DNA from: Desulfovibrio sp. Fe33
GTDB lineage: Bacteria; Desulfobacterota; Desulfovibrionia; Desulfovibrionales; Desulfovibrionaceae
Reading direction: 5' to 3'
Assembly: GCF_028532725.1 (NCBI RefSeq)
Contig: NZ_JAQKGU010000009.1
Coordinates: forward strand, 104,092 to 168,091
Length of the DNA stretch: 64,000 nt
The notes beneath the pieces were generated by a model, which worked only from the letters and a program-made list of their open reading frames with translations, was not told where the DNA came from and searched no databases. Below, piece after piece: positions 35,212-43,837 of the stretch (its first letter is position 1; each line of letters starts with the position of its first letter). The position numbers were made by a program, and so were the translations under genes.

Positions 35212-36495
35212 TCACTCCTCCTTGCAGGTTGGGGCGGGGACGAACAGCATGACCGCTAGGCCTATGCCGAACAGGGCGACCACGGCGGACATGCCCAGCC
35301 GTTGGCTGCCTGTGGCCAGCGTCAGCCAGCCCACCAGAAATGGCCCCAGAAACGAGGTCAGCTTGCCCGACAGGGCCATGAGCCCGAACATTTCGGTGCG
35401 CTTCCCGGCCGGGGCCGCGTGGGCCAGCCAGGAGCGGCTTGAAGCCTGTACCGGACCCACGAATATACCGATAGCCAGTCCGAAAATCCAGAACAGGGCT
35501 TTGCTTTGGACCAGCAGGATGGCCGTGCCCGGCACGACAAGGCCGATCAGGGAGAGGATTATGGTACTGCGCGGGCCGAGGCGGTCGTCCAGCCAGGCGA
35601 AGGCGGCCGCTCCCAGTCCGGCGGTGACGTTCAGCCCGATACCGAAGACGATGACCTCGTCGGGGGTCATGCCGAAGGCCGCAGCGGCGTAAATGCCCCC
35701 GAATGCGAACATGGTGGTCAGGCCGTCGTTGTAGAACATGCGGGCGAGCAGGAACAGGGCGATCGAACGGTGTTTGCGCAGGTCCCTCAGGGAATTTCGC
35801 AACTGGGAGACCGCTTCGCGCACGGCGCGTTTCGGCGGGATGTTCGCGGAGGGCGTGTCCGGGGTGAACAGGAAGAGAGGCAGGCAAAAGAGCAGATACC
35901 ACAGGGCGGTCAGGGGCATGACCGCCCGCACGTTGAGCGCGTCCGTGGATGGAATGCCGAACCAGCCGGGCGTTTTGACCAGGCCGTAGAGGGCGATCAG
36001 GAGCAGGACCAGGCCGCCCGCGTAACCCAGTCCCCATCCCCAGCCCGACCAGCGGCCCATGCGCCGGCGCGGGGCCAGGTCCGGGAGCATGGCGTTGTAG
36101 AAGATCATGGCGTACTCGCTGCCGATGGTGCCGAGCCCGGCCAGGGCGAGAGCGGCCCAGACATGGGACGGGTCGGGCCGGATGAACCACAGCAGCCCCG
36201 TGGCCGCGATGCACAGGGCGGTAAAGGCGGCCAGCCATGGCTTGCGCCGCCCGGCGCGGTCGGCCAGGGCGCCGAGCACCGGCCCGCCAAGGCCGATGAC
36301 CAGTCCGGCCGTCCCCATCATGTTTCCCCACAAGGCCGTGCCCAGAGTTTCGTTGTCGGCCACGGCCCTTGCGAAGTAGGCGGCGAAAACGAAGGTTTGC
36401 ACCAATGCGGCAAAACCGGAATTGGCCCAGTCGTACAAGGCCCAGGAAAAGAGCGAGCGGGACGTGGACATGCGTCGGCGATTGGATTCGGACAT
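35212..36495 (-). CDS. UMF1-family MFS transporter
   Basis: A 427-residue polytopic membrane protein starting SLFSWALYDWANSGFAALVQTFVFAAYF, the diagnostic opening of the UMF1/ATG22-like branch of the major facilitator superfamily. About twelve hydrophobic segments are visible, with GALADRAGRRKPW after the second helix and RMGRWSGWGWGLGYAGG in the middle. Substrates are unknown. ATG 36495 is preferred over the frame's first codon at 36534. Confidence 0.88.
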   Translation of the reverse strand: MSESNRRRMSTSRSLFSWALYDWANSGFAALVQTFVFAAYFARAVADNETLGTALWGNMMGTAGLVIGLGGPVLGALADRAGRRKPWLAAFTALCIAATGLLWFIRPDPSHVWAALALAGLGTIGSEYAMIFYNAMLPDLAPRRRMGRWSGWGWGLGYAGGLVLLLIALYGLVKTPGWFGIPSTDALNVRAVMPLTALWYLLFCLPLFLFTPDTPSANIPPKRAVREAVSQLRNSLRDLRKHRSIALFLLARMFYNDGLTTMFAFGGIYAAAAFGMTPDEVIVFGIGLNVTAGLGAAAFAWLDDRLGPRSTIILSLIGLVVPGTAILLVQSKALFWIFGLAIGIFVGPVQASSRSWLAHAAPAGKRTEMFGLMALSGKLTSFLGPFLVGWLTLATGSQRLGMSAVVALFGIGLAVMLFVPAPTCKEE

Positions 36496-36596
36496 GAGCG
36501 CAGGGTAATACATGCGATCGCCGCGCGCCACCACAGAGCCGCCGCTCCATGGAAAATAATGGAGGCGGAATCCGTACGGGCGTGTTAATAGGGGCC

Positions 36597-37364
36597 ATGA
36601 TCCGAATCCTGGCGTTTTTCGTCCTCCTGCTGTCGCTTTCCGTCCCCCCGGTTCGGGCCGAGGAGTCCGTCACGCTTGTCGCCGGAGAGTACGCCCCGAA
36701 CGTCATGAACCGTCAGGACCGGCCCGGGCTGCTGGTCGAGGTGGTCGCGGCGGCGTTCGCCCGGAGCGGGGTGAAGACGACGGTGCTGATGCTTCCCTGG
36801 CGGCGGTGCGCCATGATGGTCCGCCAGGGCGACGTCTTTGCGGCCTTTCCCTTTGCCCACACCGCGAAACGGGAGGAATACGCCTGGTTCAGCGATACGA
36901 TCTGGACCAGCCGGAACGTTTTCTTTTATCTCAAGGGAAGGCTGGGCGACTACGATTTCACTTCCTTCGAGGACCTGCGCGGGTTCACCATCGCAGGGAC
37001 CACCGGCCATCATTACGAGGAGGTGTTCAAGGCGAAGGGACTCAGCATGGATTACGCTTCCAGCGAGGTCTCGGGCATCAGGAAGGTCTGGGAGGAGCGG
37101 TGCGCCCTGTTCGCCGATGATGAATTGGCGGGTTGGGCGCTCGTCAAACGCGTCTACCCCGACCGCGTAAGCCAGTTCGGCTCCACACCCACCCCGTGGG
37201 CCCTTGCGCACCTGTGCCTCATGGTTTCCAGGGCGTATCCCGGCGCGAGCGGCCTCCTGGCTCGCTTCAATGAAGGACTGGCCGCAATCCGGGCCGACGG
37301 GACCTACTCCCGTCTGGCGGCATCGTATGCCGTCGGGAGCGGAAAGGACGGCAAGCAGCGTTAG
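36597..37364 (+). CDS. Periplasmic solute-binding protein (type 2)
   Basis: A 255-residue exported protein: signal peptide (ILAFFVLLLSLSVPPVRA), then a type-2 periplasmic-binding fold (VTLVAGEYAPNVM, LMLPWRRCAMMVRQGDVFAAFPFA, FEDLRGFTIAGTTGHHYEE). It resembles the product of 24296-25087 in class and lacks a partner transporter. ATG 36597 gives a normal signal peptide; an upstream ATG at 36549 is possible. It ends in a convergent 4-base overlap with cbiET. Confidence 0.78.
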   Translation: MIRILAFFVLLLSLSVPPVRAEESVTLVAGEYAPNVMNRQDRPGLLVEVVAAAFARSGVKTTVLMLPWRRCAMMVRQGDVFAAFPFAHTAKREEYAWFSDTIWTSRNVFFYLKGRLGDYDFTSFEDLRGFTIAGTTGHHYEEVFKAKGLSMDYASSEVSGIRKVWEERCALFADDELAGWALVKRVYPDRVSQFGSTPTPWALAHLCLMVSRAYPGASGLLARFNEGLAAIRADGTYSRLAASYAVGSGKDGKQR

Positions 37365-38605
37365 GGCTTTTCGGCCCAGAGCACGAAGACAGGATTCTGC
37401 GCCTTGAAACGCAGGTCTCCGGCCAGGGAGTCCGTGGCCGACGCCTGGAGTTGGGTCACGCCGAAGTGCCAGCCGTGCGCCTGGAAATGGGCTTTGGCCG
37501 TGTGCAGGGAATCGAGAAGAATGCAGTGGACCACGATCCGTCCGCGCGGCTTGAGTTTGCTGCAGGCCGTTTCGAGCAGGACGGTGTCCTGGTTGGATTC
37601 CCCTCCGAGCCCCCCGCCGATGAAGATGCGGTCCGGCTCGGGCAAACCTTCAAGCGCGCCCGGCATTTCGCCGAGGACCACGTCCACCAGCCACGCCCCG
37701 GTGCGCCGGATGTTTTCGCGGATCATGGCCGCCCGGGTCTTGTTCCGTTCCACGGCGAAGACCCGTCCCCGCCTGGCCAGGTGGGACGCCTCGATGGACA
37801 CGGAGCCGCAGCCCGCGCCAAGGTCCCAGACGGTGGAGTCCGGGGCCACATTCAGATGGGCCAGTCCGGCCGCGCGTACGGGCAGTTTGGTAATCAGATT
37901 TTTCTGATGCAGGTAGAAGTGATCCGGGATGCCCAGGGAAAGACCTATCTCCGGCGGGTATTGACGTTCCAGGATAACCAGGTTCAGGGGCGAAAAATCC
38001 ATGCCCCAGGTTTCCCACAACGCCAGGGGCCTGATGCGCTCGTCGGGCGCGCCCAGGTTTTCCAGCACGGTCATGGAAAAGCAGTCTGCCCCGCGTTCGA
38101 GCAGGGCGCGGGCCACTTCGGCCGGGGAGTTCTCGGCGTCGGTGAAGACAGCGATGAGGTCCGCGCGGACCAAAGCCGCATAGAGCGGGGCGTAGTCGTC
38201 GCGCCCGTGCAGGGAGACGAAGTCCATCTCCTGCCACGGCAGGGCCAGCCGGGCCGCTGCCAACTGCACCGTGGACAGGCTCGGCTCCACCACCAGGTTT
38301 TCGCGGCCCAATTCCTCGCCCAGGCGCTTGCCTATGCCGAAGAAAAGCGGGTCCCCGTCGGCCAGAACCACCACTTGGCGTCCCTTGTTGGCCGCCTTGC
38401 GTATGGTTTCGATCACCGGCTTGAGAGAACCGGTAATGGCCAGCCGATGGGCATGGGCCTGGAGCAAGCTGTCCGGACAGGCCTCAAGGAGCCGTTTGCC
38501 GCCCACCACGAGGTCGGCTTCGGCGAGGGCCAAGGCTGCGGTTTCAGGCAGGGAAAGGGAGCCGGGCGGCAGCCCGATGATGCGGACGGGTTTTGTCTTG
38601 CTCAT
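37361..38605 (-). CDS. cbiET: Precorrin-6Y C5,15-methyltransferase (CbiE-CbiT fusion, CobL-like)
   Basis: A 414-residue fusion. The N-terminal half (about 1-205) is a tetrapyrrole methylase (IIGLPPGSLSLPETAALALAEADLVVGG; LADGDPLFFGIGKRLGEEL) acting at C5; the C-terminal half (about 215-414) is a Rossmann methyltransferase/decarboxylase (VWDLGAGCGSVSIEASHLA; FIGGGLGG) acting at C15 with loss of the C12 acetate carboxylate. ATG 38605 has only a weak ribosome-binding site; ATGs at 38653 and 38683 are possible. Confidence 0.92.
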   Translation of the reverse strand: MSKTKPVRIIGLPPGSLSLPETAALALAEADLVVGGKRLLEACPDSLLQAHAHRLAITGSLKPVIETIRKAANKGRQVVVLADGDPLFFGIGKRLGEELGRENLVVEPSLSTVQLAAARLALPWQEMDFVSLHGRDDYAPLYAALVRADLIAVFTDAENSPAEVARALLERGADCFSMTVLENLGAPDERIRPLALWETWGMDFSPLNLVILERQYPPEIGLSLGIPDHFYLHQKNLITKLPVRAAGLAHLNVAPDSTVWDLGAGCGSVSIEASHLARRGRVFAVERNKTRAAMIRENIRRTGAWLVDVVLGEMPGALEGLPEPDRIFIGGGLGGESNQDTVLLETACSKLKPRGRIVVHCILLDSLHTAKAHFQAHGWHFGVTQLQASATDSLAGDLRFKAQNPVFVLWAEKP

Positions 38606-38753
38606 TGCCGCAATGTAAACGAAACAAAGCCGGGGGGGAAGGATAATGCGCATGAAAGGAAAACGATTGTGGATGGTTTTCACTTAATTTCGTTTATGTT
38701 ATGAACAGCCCTGCAAACCCCGGAGCGTCCCGCCCCGCCACCTAGGAGGAAAC

Positions 38754-39404
38754 ATGCAGTTCTTTCTCGATACCGCCAACCTGGATCAGATTCGTGAAGT
38801 GGGCGAGCTCGGCTTGCTCGACGGCGTGACCACCAATCCCACGCTCATGTCCCGCGAGGGCGGCGATTGGCGCAGGCAGGCCGCGCGTATCTGCGAGCTG
38901 GTGGAAGGCCCGGTCTCCCTTGAGGTCATCGGCACAACCCATGAGGAAATGATAAAGGAAGCCAAAGACCTGGTGTCCTTCGGCACCAACGTGGTGGTCA
39001 AGATTCCCATGATCCCGGAGGGGCTCAAGGCTCTCAGGGAGCTGACCGCACGGGGCATTCGGACCAACGTGACGCTGGTGTTTTCGCCCACGCAGGCCCT
39101 TTTGGCCGCCAAGCTCGGAGCCACCTACGTCTCGCCGTTCGTCGGCAGGCTCGACGGGCTGAGCCAGTCCGGCATGGAGGGCGTGGAACAGATGCGGACC
39201 ATGTTCGACAATTACGATTTCGAAACCAAGATTCTGGTCGCTTCGGTGCGGCATCCCCTGCACGTGCTTGAGGCCGGTCTCATCGGCGCGGATGTGATTA
39301 CCTTGCCGTATGCGACGATCATGCAGCTCATGCAGCACCCGCTCACGGACAAGGGGCTGGCCACTTTCCTGGCCGACTGGGAAGCTTTCCAGAAAAGTGA
39401 ATAG
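38754..39404 (+). CDS. fsa: Fructose-6-phosphate aldolase / transaldolase-like
   Basis: A 216-residue small transaldolase-family protein of the TalC/FSA type. It starts MQFFLDTANLDQIREV, has VTTNPTLMSREG and the Schiff-base lysine K83 in VVVKIPM, with SPFVGRLDGLSQ and DVITLPYATIMQLMQHPLTDKGL. Small members act as transaldolase or as F6P aldolase, and the two cannot be told apart with certainty here. AGGAGG lies upstream and a terminator directly downstream. Confidence 0.88.
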   Translation: MQFFLDTANLDQIREVGELGLLDGVTTNPTLMSREGGDWRRQAARICELVEGPVSLEVIGTTHEEMIKEAKDLVSFGTNVVVKIPMIPEGLKALRELTARGIRTNVTLVFSPTQALLAAKLGATYVSPFVGRLDGLSQSGMEGVEQMRTMFDNYDFETKILVASVRHPLHVLEAGLIGADVITLPYATIMQLMQHPLTDKGLATFLADWEAFQKSE

Positions 39405-39422
39405 ATGACGGGAAACAGGAAG

Positions 39423-39446
39423 GCCGCCTTAAGGGGCGGCTTTTTT
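39423..39446 (+). terminator. Terminator after the aldolase gene
   Basis: GCCGCC (39423-39428) pairs with GGCGGC (39435-39440), and T29 can wobble-pair with G34; six Ts follow. The same hairpin, with a Watson-Crick C-G in place of the wobble pair, recurs at 40217-40238 at the head of the second copy of the non-coding element. Confidence 0.8.
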
Positions 39447-39946
39447 GTTTTTGATTAAGATGGGTGATTCCTCGCGGGGAGGTGCGCGATTACGATAAGT
39501 CAGGCGCGCCTTTGGCGCGAGAGCCAGTGAAGGGGCCTTGCCCCTTCAGCCTCCATGCCCTCCCGGCGGGGTCCATTTCTTTTGCTGGCCCAAAAGAAAT
39601 AGACGAAAGAAAAGGGCCTTTCCCTGCTCGGCCGCCCGCAGGATCATCGGCAAGAATCCGATCCGCTCGGGTCGGCTCCATCCGAGCAAAAGTATAAGCC
39701 CTTTCCCGCTGGCCAGCTTCCCACTCTCGTAGGTTCTTCCTTTCTCGTCACCGGAGCCGCCGCCCCTTCGCGGTCGGCTTCTAGACCGCTGATCCAGGGC
39801 TGGTGCTCGTAAGGGGGCTAGCCGAGTGCAACCGCCTTCGGGGTGGATTTGGGTAGCGGCTATGAGGACGAAGAGCGGGGAATAAGGTCTATCGATTTTG
39901 AAGACAGTACCTCGCTTGCGCGGGAGACGTTCGAAAGCCGGGGCCT

Positions 39947-40034
39947 AGAGCCTGTCTGAAGCGGCGAAGCGTAGGCCGACTGCGTCCGCCGCAGGCGGAC
40001 ATCCTGTCGGGCAGCGAAAGCCGCTACAGGCTCT
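39947..40034. other. Nested hairpin, copy A
   Basis: Four helices are nested: AGAGCCTGT (39947-39955) with ACAGGCTCT (40026-40034); GCGGC (39961-39965) with GCCGC (40020-40024); CCGAC (39976-39980) with GTCGG (40006-40010); GTCCGCC (39984-39990) with GGCGGAC (39994-40000) over a GCA loop. It may be a structured RNA or a DNA cruciform; the strand is undecided. Confidence 0.6.
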
Positions 40035-40211
40035 TGGCCACTGCTTTCGGGAGCTGAAAGGGCCGAAAAGCGCAGTTTTTGCTTCCTTTTTTCTGCGCCA
40101 GCAAAAGAGGAAGTCGCCGTAAAGGCGAAACAAAACGTGATGAGAACGCGCACGGTCTGCCGCGAAGCGCGGCACACCTTCACGCGCTCTCCTCCCAAAA
40201 AAAACAAATAT

Positions 40212-40927
40212 GGAAGGCCGCCCTAAGGGGCGGCTTTTCTTTTGATGGAAAGAAGCGCGCCGTTGGCGCGAGAGCCAGTGAAGGGGCCTTGCCCCTTCAA
40301 CCTCCATGCCCTCCCGGCGGGGTCCATTTCTTTTGCTGGCCCAAAAGAAATAGACGAAAGAAAAGGGCCTTTTCCAGCGCGGCCGCCCGCAGGATCATCG
40401 GCAAGAATCCGATCCGCTCGGGTCGGCTCCATCCGAGCAAAGGTATAAGCCCTTTCCCGCTGGCCAGCTTCTCACTCTCGCAGGTCTTTCCTTCCTCGTC
40501 ACAGGAGCCGCCGCCCCTTCGCGGTCGGCTTCTAGGCCGCTGATCCAGGGCTAGAGCTCGTAGTAGACCATTTGCCTTGCGTTCGCCTTGGGGAGGGCCT
40601 TCGAGAACGAAGAGCCGGAAATAGGTCTTATTGATCTAGAAGAGCGGCCCTCGCTTGCGCGGGAGACGTTCGAAAGCCGGGGCCTAGAGCCTGTCTGAAG
40701 CGGCGAAGCGTAGGCCGACTGCGTCCGTCGCAGACGGACATCCTGTCGGGCAGCGAAAGCCGCTACAGGCTCTTGGCCACTGCTTTCGGGAGCTGCAAGG
40801 GCCGAAAGGCGCAGTTTTTGCTTCCTTTTTTCTGCGCCAGCAAAAAAGGAAGTCGCCGTAAAGGCGAAACAAAACGTGATGAGAACGCGCACGGTCTGCC
40901 GCGAAGCGCGGCACACCTTCCCGCGCT
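40212..40927. repeat. Non-coding element, copy B
   Basis: A second copy in direct orientation, about 740-750 bp after the first. The conserved blocks align at 40259-40550 and 40650-40927; the central part (40551-40649) has diverged. It opens with the same terminator-like hairpin (40217-40238) and ends just before the cbiD stop at 40959, leaving about 30 bases. All major hairpins of copy A are kept, several with substitutions that preserve pairing. Confidence 0.75.
40686..40773. other. Nested hairpin, copy B
   Basis: The same four helices as in copy A at 40686-40694/40765-40773, 40700-40704/40759-40763, 40715-40719/40745-40749 and 40723-40729/40733-40739. The innermost helix is GTCCGTC/GACGGAC instead of GTCCGCC/GGCGGAC: a C-G pair has become a T-A pair at 40728/40734. 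Confidence 0.6.
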
Positions 40928-40958
40928 ACAAAAGTAAAGAAAAAGAAGACGCCTCTGT

Positions 40959-42035
40959 CTAGAACAACCGCTCTCCGTCGAAATCGAACACGAGATATTC
41001 TACCGCGACACGGTCATCGGAGAACGCTTCGGCGGCTTTCTTGGCGAGCGCGGCGAGCCGGGCGACGAGAGCCGGACGGGCCGGGTCGTTCTTGAGAAGG
41101 TCGAGGACCTGCCGCGCGGTGTTGGCCGTGCGGATGATCGGTTCGTGCACCGGATCGCAGCCCGTTTCGAGACTGCGTTGGGCCAGCAGCCCGAAGTCCA
41201 CGGGATACGTTCCCGCGTGGGTGTACGGCAACCCTTGCGCCTGTTTGACGAGCTTGCCGAAAAACACGGACCAGGCGACGCGGCCGAATCCATGGTCGGC
41301 AGCGGAACGCATGGAGAATTCGAAGAAATCGGCGGCCTGAATCAGGGCCGTTTCCGGCGTGCCGGGCCGGGTCTCCTGGTACAGCCGTTCGCTTCTGCGG
41401 CCCGTGGTCATGACCGCCAGATCGAGCCCTTGGGCGCGGGCCACGCTCAACCCCTCGTCGATGGTCGCCATCCACGAGGCGTGCGAGTACGGCTTGACGA
41501 TGCCGTGGGTGCCGAGAATGGAGATGCCGCCGACGATGCCGAGCCTCGGGTTCATGGTTTTTTTCGCGATGGCCTCGCCCTCGGGAACTTCGATCGTCAC
41601 CAGGATGCGTCCGGATTCGAGCCCGGAAGCGGCCAGCCGGACCGCTTTCTCGATCTGCCGCCGAGGGTCGGGGTTGATGGCGGCTTCGCCCACGTTCACG
41701 GGCAGGCCGGGCAGGGTGGCGCGGCCCACCCCCTTGCCGCCTTCGAGCGTCACGGCGGGCGGCGTCGGGCCGTCGGGGTCCAGTCGCACCACGGCCTGGA
41801 TTTCGTGACCGTGGGTGGCGTCCGGGTCATCGCCGCCATCCTTGATTACGGTCGTGCGCACCTCGTTTCCCTCGGGTGCGATGCGCTCAATGGGCACGGT
41901 CAGGAATCCGCCCGGAGGCAGGGGCGCGTCCACCGCGTCGGGACGTTCGCCCGCGATCAGGAAGCGGATGCCGGCCATGGCCGCGGCTGCGGCGCAGGTG
42001 CCGGTGGTCCTGCCGGTTCTGAGCTGTTTGTCCAT
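40959..42035 (-). CDS. cbiD: Cobalt-precorrin-5B C1-methyltransferase
   Basis: A 358-residue CbiD, the C1-methyltransferase specific to the anaerobic cobalamin route. It begins RTGRTTGTCAAAAAMAG, the family's N-terminal signature, and continues with VTLEGGKGVGRATLPGLPVNVGEAAINPDPRRQI, LGIVGGISILGTHGIV, PYSHASW and TTGRRSE. ATG 42035 lies 2 bases after the preceding gene's stop, so it is last in a gpsA-lipoprotein-SDR-cbiD unit. The frame continues upstream but the true start is clear from the family. Confidence 0.95.
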   Translation of the reverse strand: MDKQLRTGRTTGTCAAAAAMAGIRFLIAGERPDAVDAPLPPGGFLTVPIERIAPEGNEVRTTVIKDGGDDPDATHGHEIQAVVRLDPDGPTPPAVTLEGGKGVGRATLPGLPVNVGEAAINPDPRRQIEKAVRLAASGLESGRILVTIEVPEGEAIAKKTMNPRLGIVGGISILGTHGIVKPYSHASWMATIDEGLSVARAQGLDLAVMTTGRRSERLYQETRPGTPETALIQAADFFEFSMRSAADHGFGRVAWSVFFGKLVKQAQGLPYTHAGTYPVDFGLLAQRSLETGCDPVHEPIIRTANTARQVLDLLKNDPARPALVARLAALAKKAAEAFSDDRVAVEYLVFDFDGERLF

Positions 42036-42037
42036 GA

Positions 42038-43534
42038 TTAACGAATCCTTCTGGCGGGTTCGTAGAGGATGGTTCCCGCGAGGTCGGAGATGTTCTCGAC
42101 GATGTTTTTGAAGAGCAGCACATGGAAGGGGTACATGGCGTACCAGTAGAGTATGCCGGTCAGGCCGCGCGGCAGGAATTTGGCGGTCATGGACAGGTCC
42201 ACGGCATTGTCCCATTGGGCGTCCATGCGGAATTCGAGCAACGCCTCGCCGGGCAGGCGCATTTCGGCCAACAGGAGCAGCCTCCGTTCCTCGTCCGAGG
42301 CGATCACGCGCCAGAAATCCAGTGCATCGCCCACGCGCGGGGCGTCGTCGCCGCGCGGACGGCCCCGGTGCATTCCCGGTCCGGCCAGCAACCTGTCGAT
42401 GAAGCCGCGCAGCCGCCACAGCGGGTCGCCGAAATACCAGCCATGCTCCCCGCCGATGCGTGCCACCTGTTCCCAGACCTTTTTCGGGTCACCCTGCAAC
42501 CGGGCCTTGTAGCCCATTTCGAAGCGGGTTCCGCCCGCGTAATGCGGGTCGTTGGCCGAGGCCCATTCGGGCATACACGCGGACCCCACGTCGAACAGGC
42601 AGGTTTCCACCGCTTGCTGCTCGGTCTTTTCGAGGGCGCGGCGGATCGACTCGCGGCAGGAGAGCAGTTCCTGCGGCACGAGGTCGCGGATGCGGGCGTC
42701 CCGGCAGACCACCTCGTTGCGAAGACCTTCGATGAGGGCGCGGGAAAGGGGCATTGGAACCGGGGTAATCATGGACACCCAGAAGGAGGAGAGGCGCGGG
42801 GTGACGAAGGGCATGGGCAGCAGCCGCCGCCGGGGGATGCCCGCAACCTCGGAGTAGAGGTGGAACAGCTCCTCGTAGGAGAGAACGTCCGGTCCGCCTA
42901 TGTCCAGAGTCAATCCGGCGGTGGCGTCGTTCTCCAGGCACCCGGCGAGGTAACCGAGCACGTTGCGGATGGCGATGGGCTGGGTCCGGGTGCGCACCCA
43001 TGCCGGGGTAATCATCACCGGCAGACGGTCCGCCAGGTAGCGGACCAGTTCGAAGGAGGACGAACCCGACCCGATGATCTGGGCGGCGCGCAGGGTGGTC
43101 ACTTTGGTCGGGCCGAGGGCGAGAATGCGCCCCACTTCGGCCCGCGAGCGCAAATGCTTGGAAAGGGGCTGATCCTCCCTGTCCTCGCCCAGCCCGCCGA
43201 GATAGATGATCCGTTTGAGGCCCGCATGGTTGGCGGCTTCGACCATGTTGTAGGCCGCGTCGCGCTCCTGTTCGGCGAAATCGCGCCCCGGCTTGGCCAT
43301 GGAGTGGACCAGGTAGAAGCAGACGTCGCATCCTTCGGCGGCCTTTTTGAGGCTTTCGGGGTCGTGCATGTCGGCCTGCACGGCGTCCGCCTTGCCGCCC
43401 CATGACCGCGCGCGGATTTTCTCCACGCTGCGGCCCGCGGCCCGGACCCGGTGGCCGCGCTCCAGAAGCAGCGGCACGAGACGCCCGCCGACATAGCCCG
43501 TGGAACCCAGGACGAGAACCTGCGCGGCATCCAT
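42038..43534 (-). CDS. SDR-type NAD(P)-binding protein with DUF2867 C-terminal domain
   Basis: A 498-residue two-domain protein from ATG 43534. Residues 1-300 form an atypical short-chain dehydrogenase/NmrA-like Rossmann domain (VLVLGSTGYVGGRLVPLLLERGHRVRAAGR; YLVHSMAKPGRDFAEQE; LRAAQIIGSGSSSFELVRYL). Residues about 325-498 resemble DUF2867 (RFEMGYKARLQGDPKKVWEQV; FLPRGLTGILYWYAMYPFHVLLFKN). This fusion is known in bacteria, but its substrate is not. Confidence 0.86.
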   Translation of the reverse strand: MDAAQVLVLGSTGYVGGRLVPLLLERGHRVRAAGRSVEKIRARSWGGKADAVQADMHDPESLKKAAEGCDVCFYLVHSMAKPGRDFAEQERDAAYNMVEAANHAGLKRIIYLGGLGEDREDQPLSKHLRSRAEVGRILALGPTKVTTLRAAQIIGSGSSSFELVRYLADRLPVMITPAWVRTRTQPIAIRNVLGYLAGCLENDATAGLTLDIGGPDVLSYEELFHLYSEVAGIPRRRLLPMPFVTPRLSSFWVSMITPVPMPLSRALIEGLRNEVVCRDARIRDLVPQELLSCRESIRRALEKTEQQAVETCLFDVGSACMPEWASANDPHYAGGTRFEMGYKARLQGDPKKVWEQVARIGGEHGWYFGDPLWRLRGFIDRLLAGPGMHRGRPRGDDAPRVGDALDFWRVIASDEERRLLLLAEMRLPGEALLEFRMDAQWDNAVDLSMTAKFLPRGLTGILYWYAMYPFHVLLFKNIVENISDLAGTILYEPARRIR

Positions 43535-43545
43535 GACGTCGCCGC

Positions 43546-43824
43546 CTAGCGGGGTTTGGTCTGGAAGGTGATGCCTTCGCCGTCCGGGTGGTAGTTCCAT
43601 CCCAGATCGGTCATGCACATGATGAACTGCGCGTTCTGCTTGTGCTTGTCCAGGGGGAACTTCTCGCCCGCCTGCACTTCGCATGTGAGGGAATCTTCCT
43701 TGAACTTCCGGTCCAGGGTCTTGCCCGAGTAGTCCGGATGGGTCCAGGGCTTGGCGCAGCCCCCAAGGAGCAGGGCGGCCGCGGCCAGCATGGCGAAAAG
43801 GGTGGCGATGAGGGATCGGCGCAT
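43546..43824 (-). CDS. Small predicted lipoprotein
   Basis: A 92-residue lipoprotein: signal LIATLFAMLAAAALLLGGC with a lipobox LGGC, so Cys23 would be lipidated. The mature part carries two more cysteines (SLTCEVQAGE, FIMCMTDLGW) and a short DUF-like C terminus (GWNYHPDGEGITFQTKPR). No family is recognised. It lies 13 bases after gpsA and 11 bases before the SDR gene on the same strand. Confidence 0.82.
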   Translation of the reverse strand: MRRSLIATLFAMLAAAALLLGGCAKPWTHPDYSGKTLDRKFKEDSLTCEVQAGEKFPLDKHKQNAQFIMCMTDLGWNYHPDGEGITFQTKPR

Positions 43825-43837
43825 GGTGAAGCTCCGG

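Larger units (their letters stand above)
39419..40191. repeat. Non-coding element, copy A
   Basis: A long stretch without any credible gene (the ORFs are short and share no coding signature). It comprises a terminator-like hairpin, a variable part (39447-39506), a conserved block (39508-39795), a variable block (39796-39910) and a second conserved block (39911-40191). Hairpins include CGCGCC/GGCGCG (39506-39520), AAGGGGC/GCCCCTT near 39533, ATTTCTTTTG/CAAAAGAAAT (39575-39600), GCTCGG/CCGAGC near 39665, a nested rod at 39947-40034 and TGCCGCG/CGCGGCA near 40160. I do not recognise the family. Confidence 0.75.

Noticed and set aside
39929..39945. A T-loop-like GTTCGAAAGC in the non-coding element, considered as part of a tRNA.
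   Set aside because: No acceptor stem, anticodon arm or D-arm can be paired with it, and the flanking helices belong to a different fold.
40037..40043. GCCACTG, the core of the B12 box, in the non-coding element, suggesting a cobalamin riboswitch near cbiD.
   Set aside because: The rest of the riboswitch core is absent, the sequence lies in a duplicated element, and it is downstream of the cbiD gene. No cobalamin riboswitch was found upstream of any cob/cbi gene here.
39490..40543. Several 60-150-residue open frames within the duplicated non-coding element.
   Set aside because: Frames differ between copies by frameshifting indels, have arginine/serine-rich composition, and lack ribosome-binding sites; the conservation follows hairpins, not codons.
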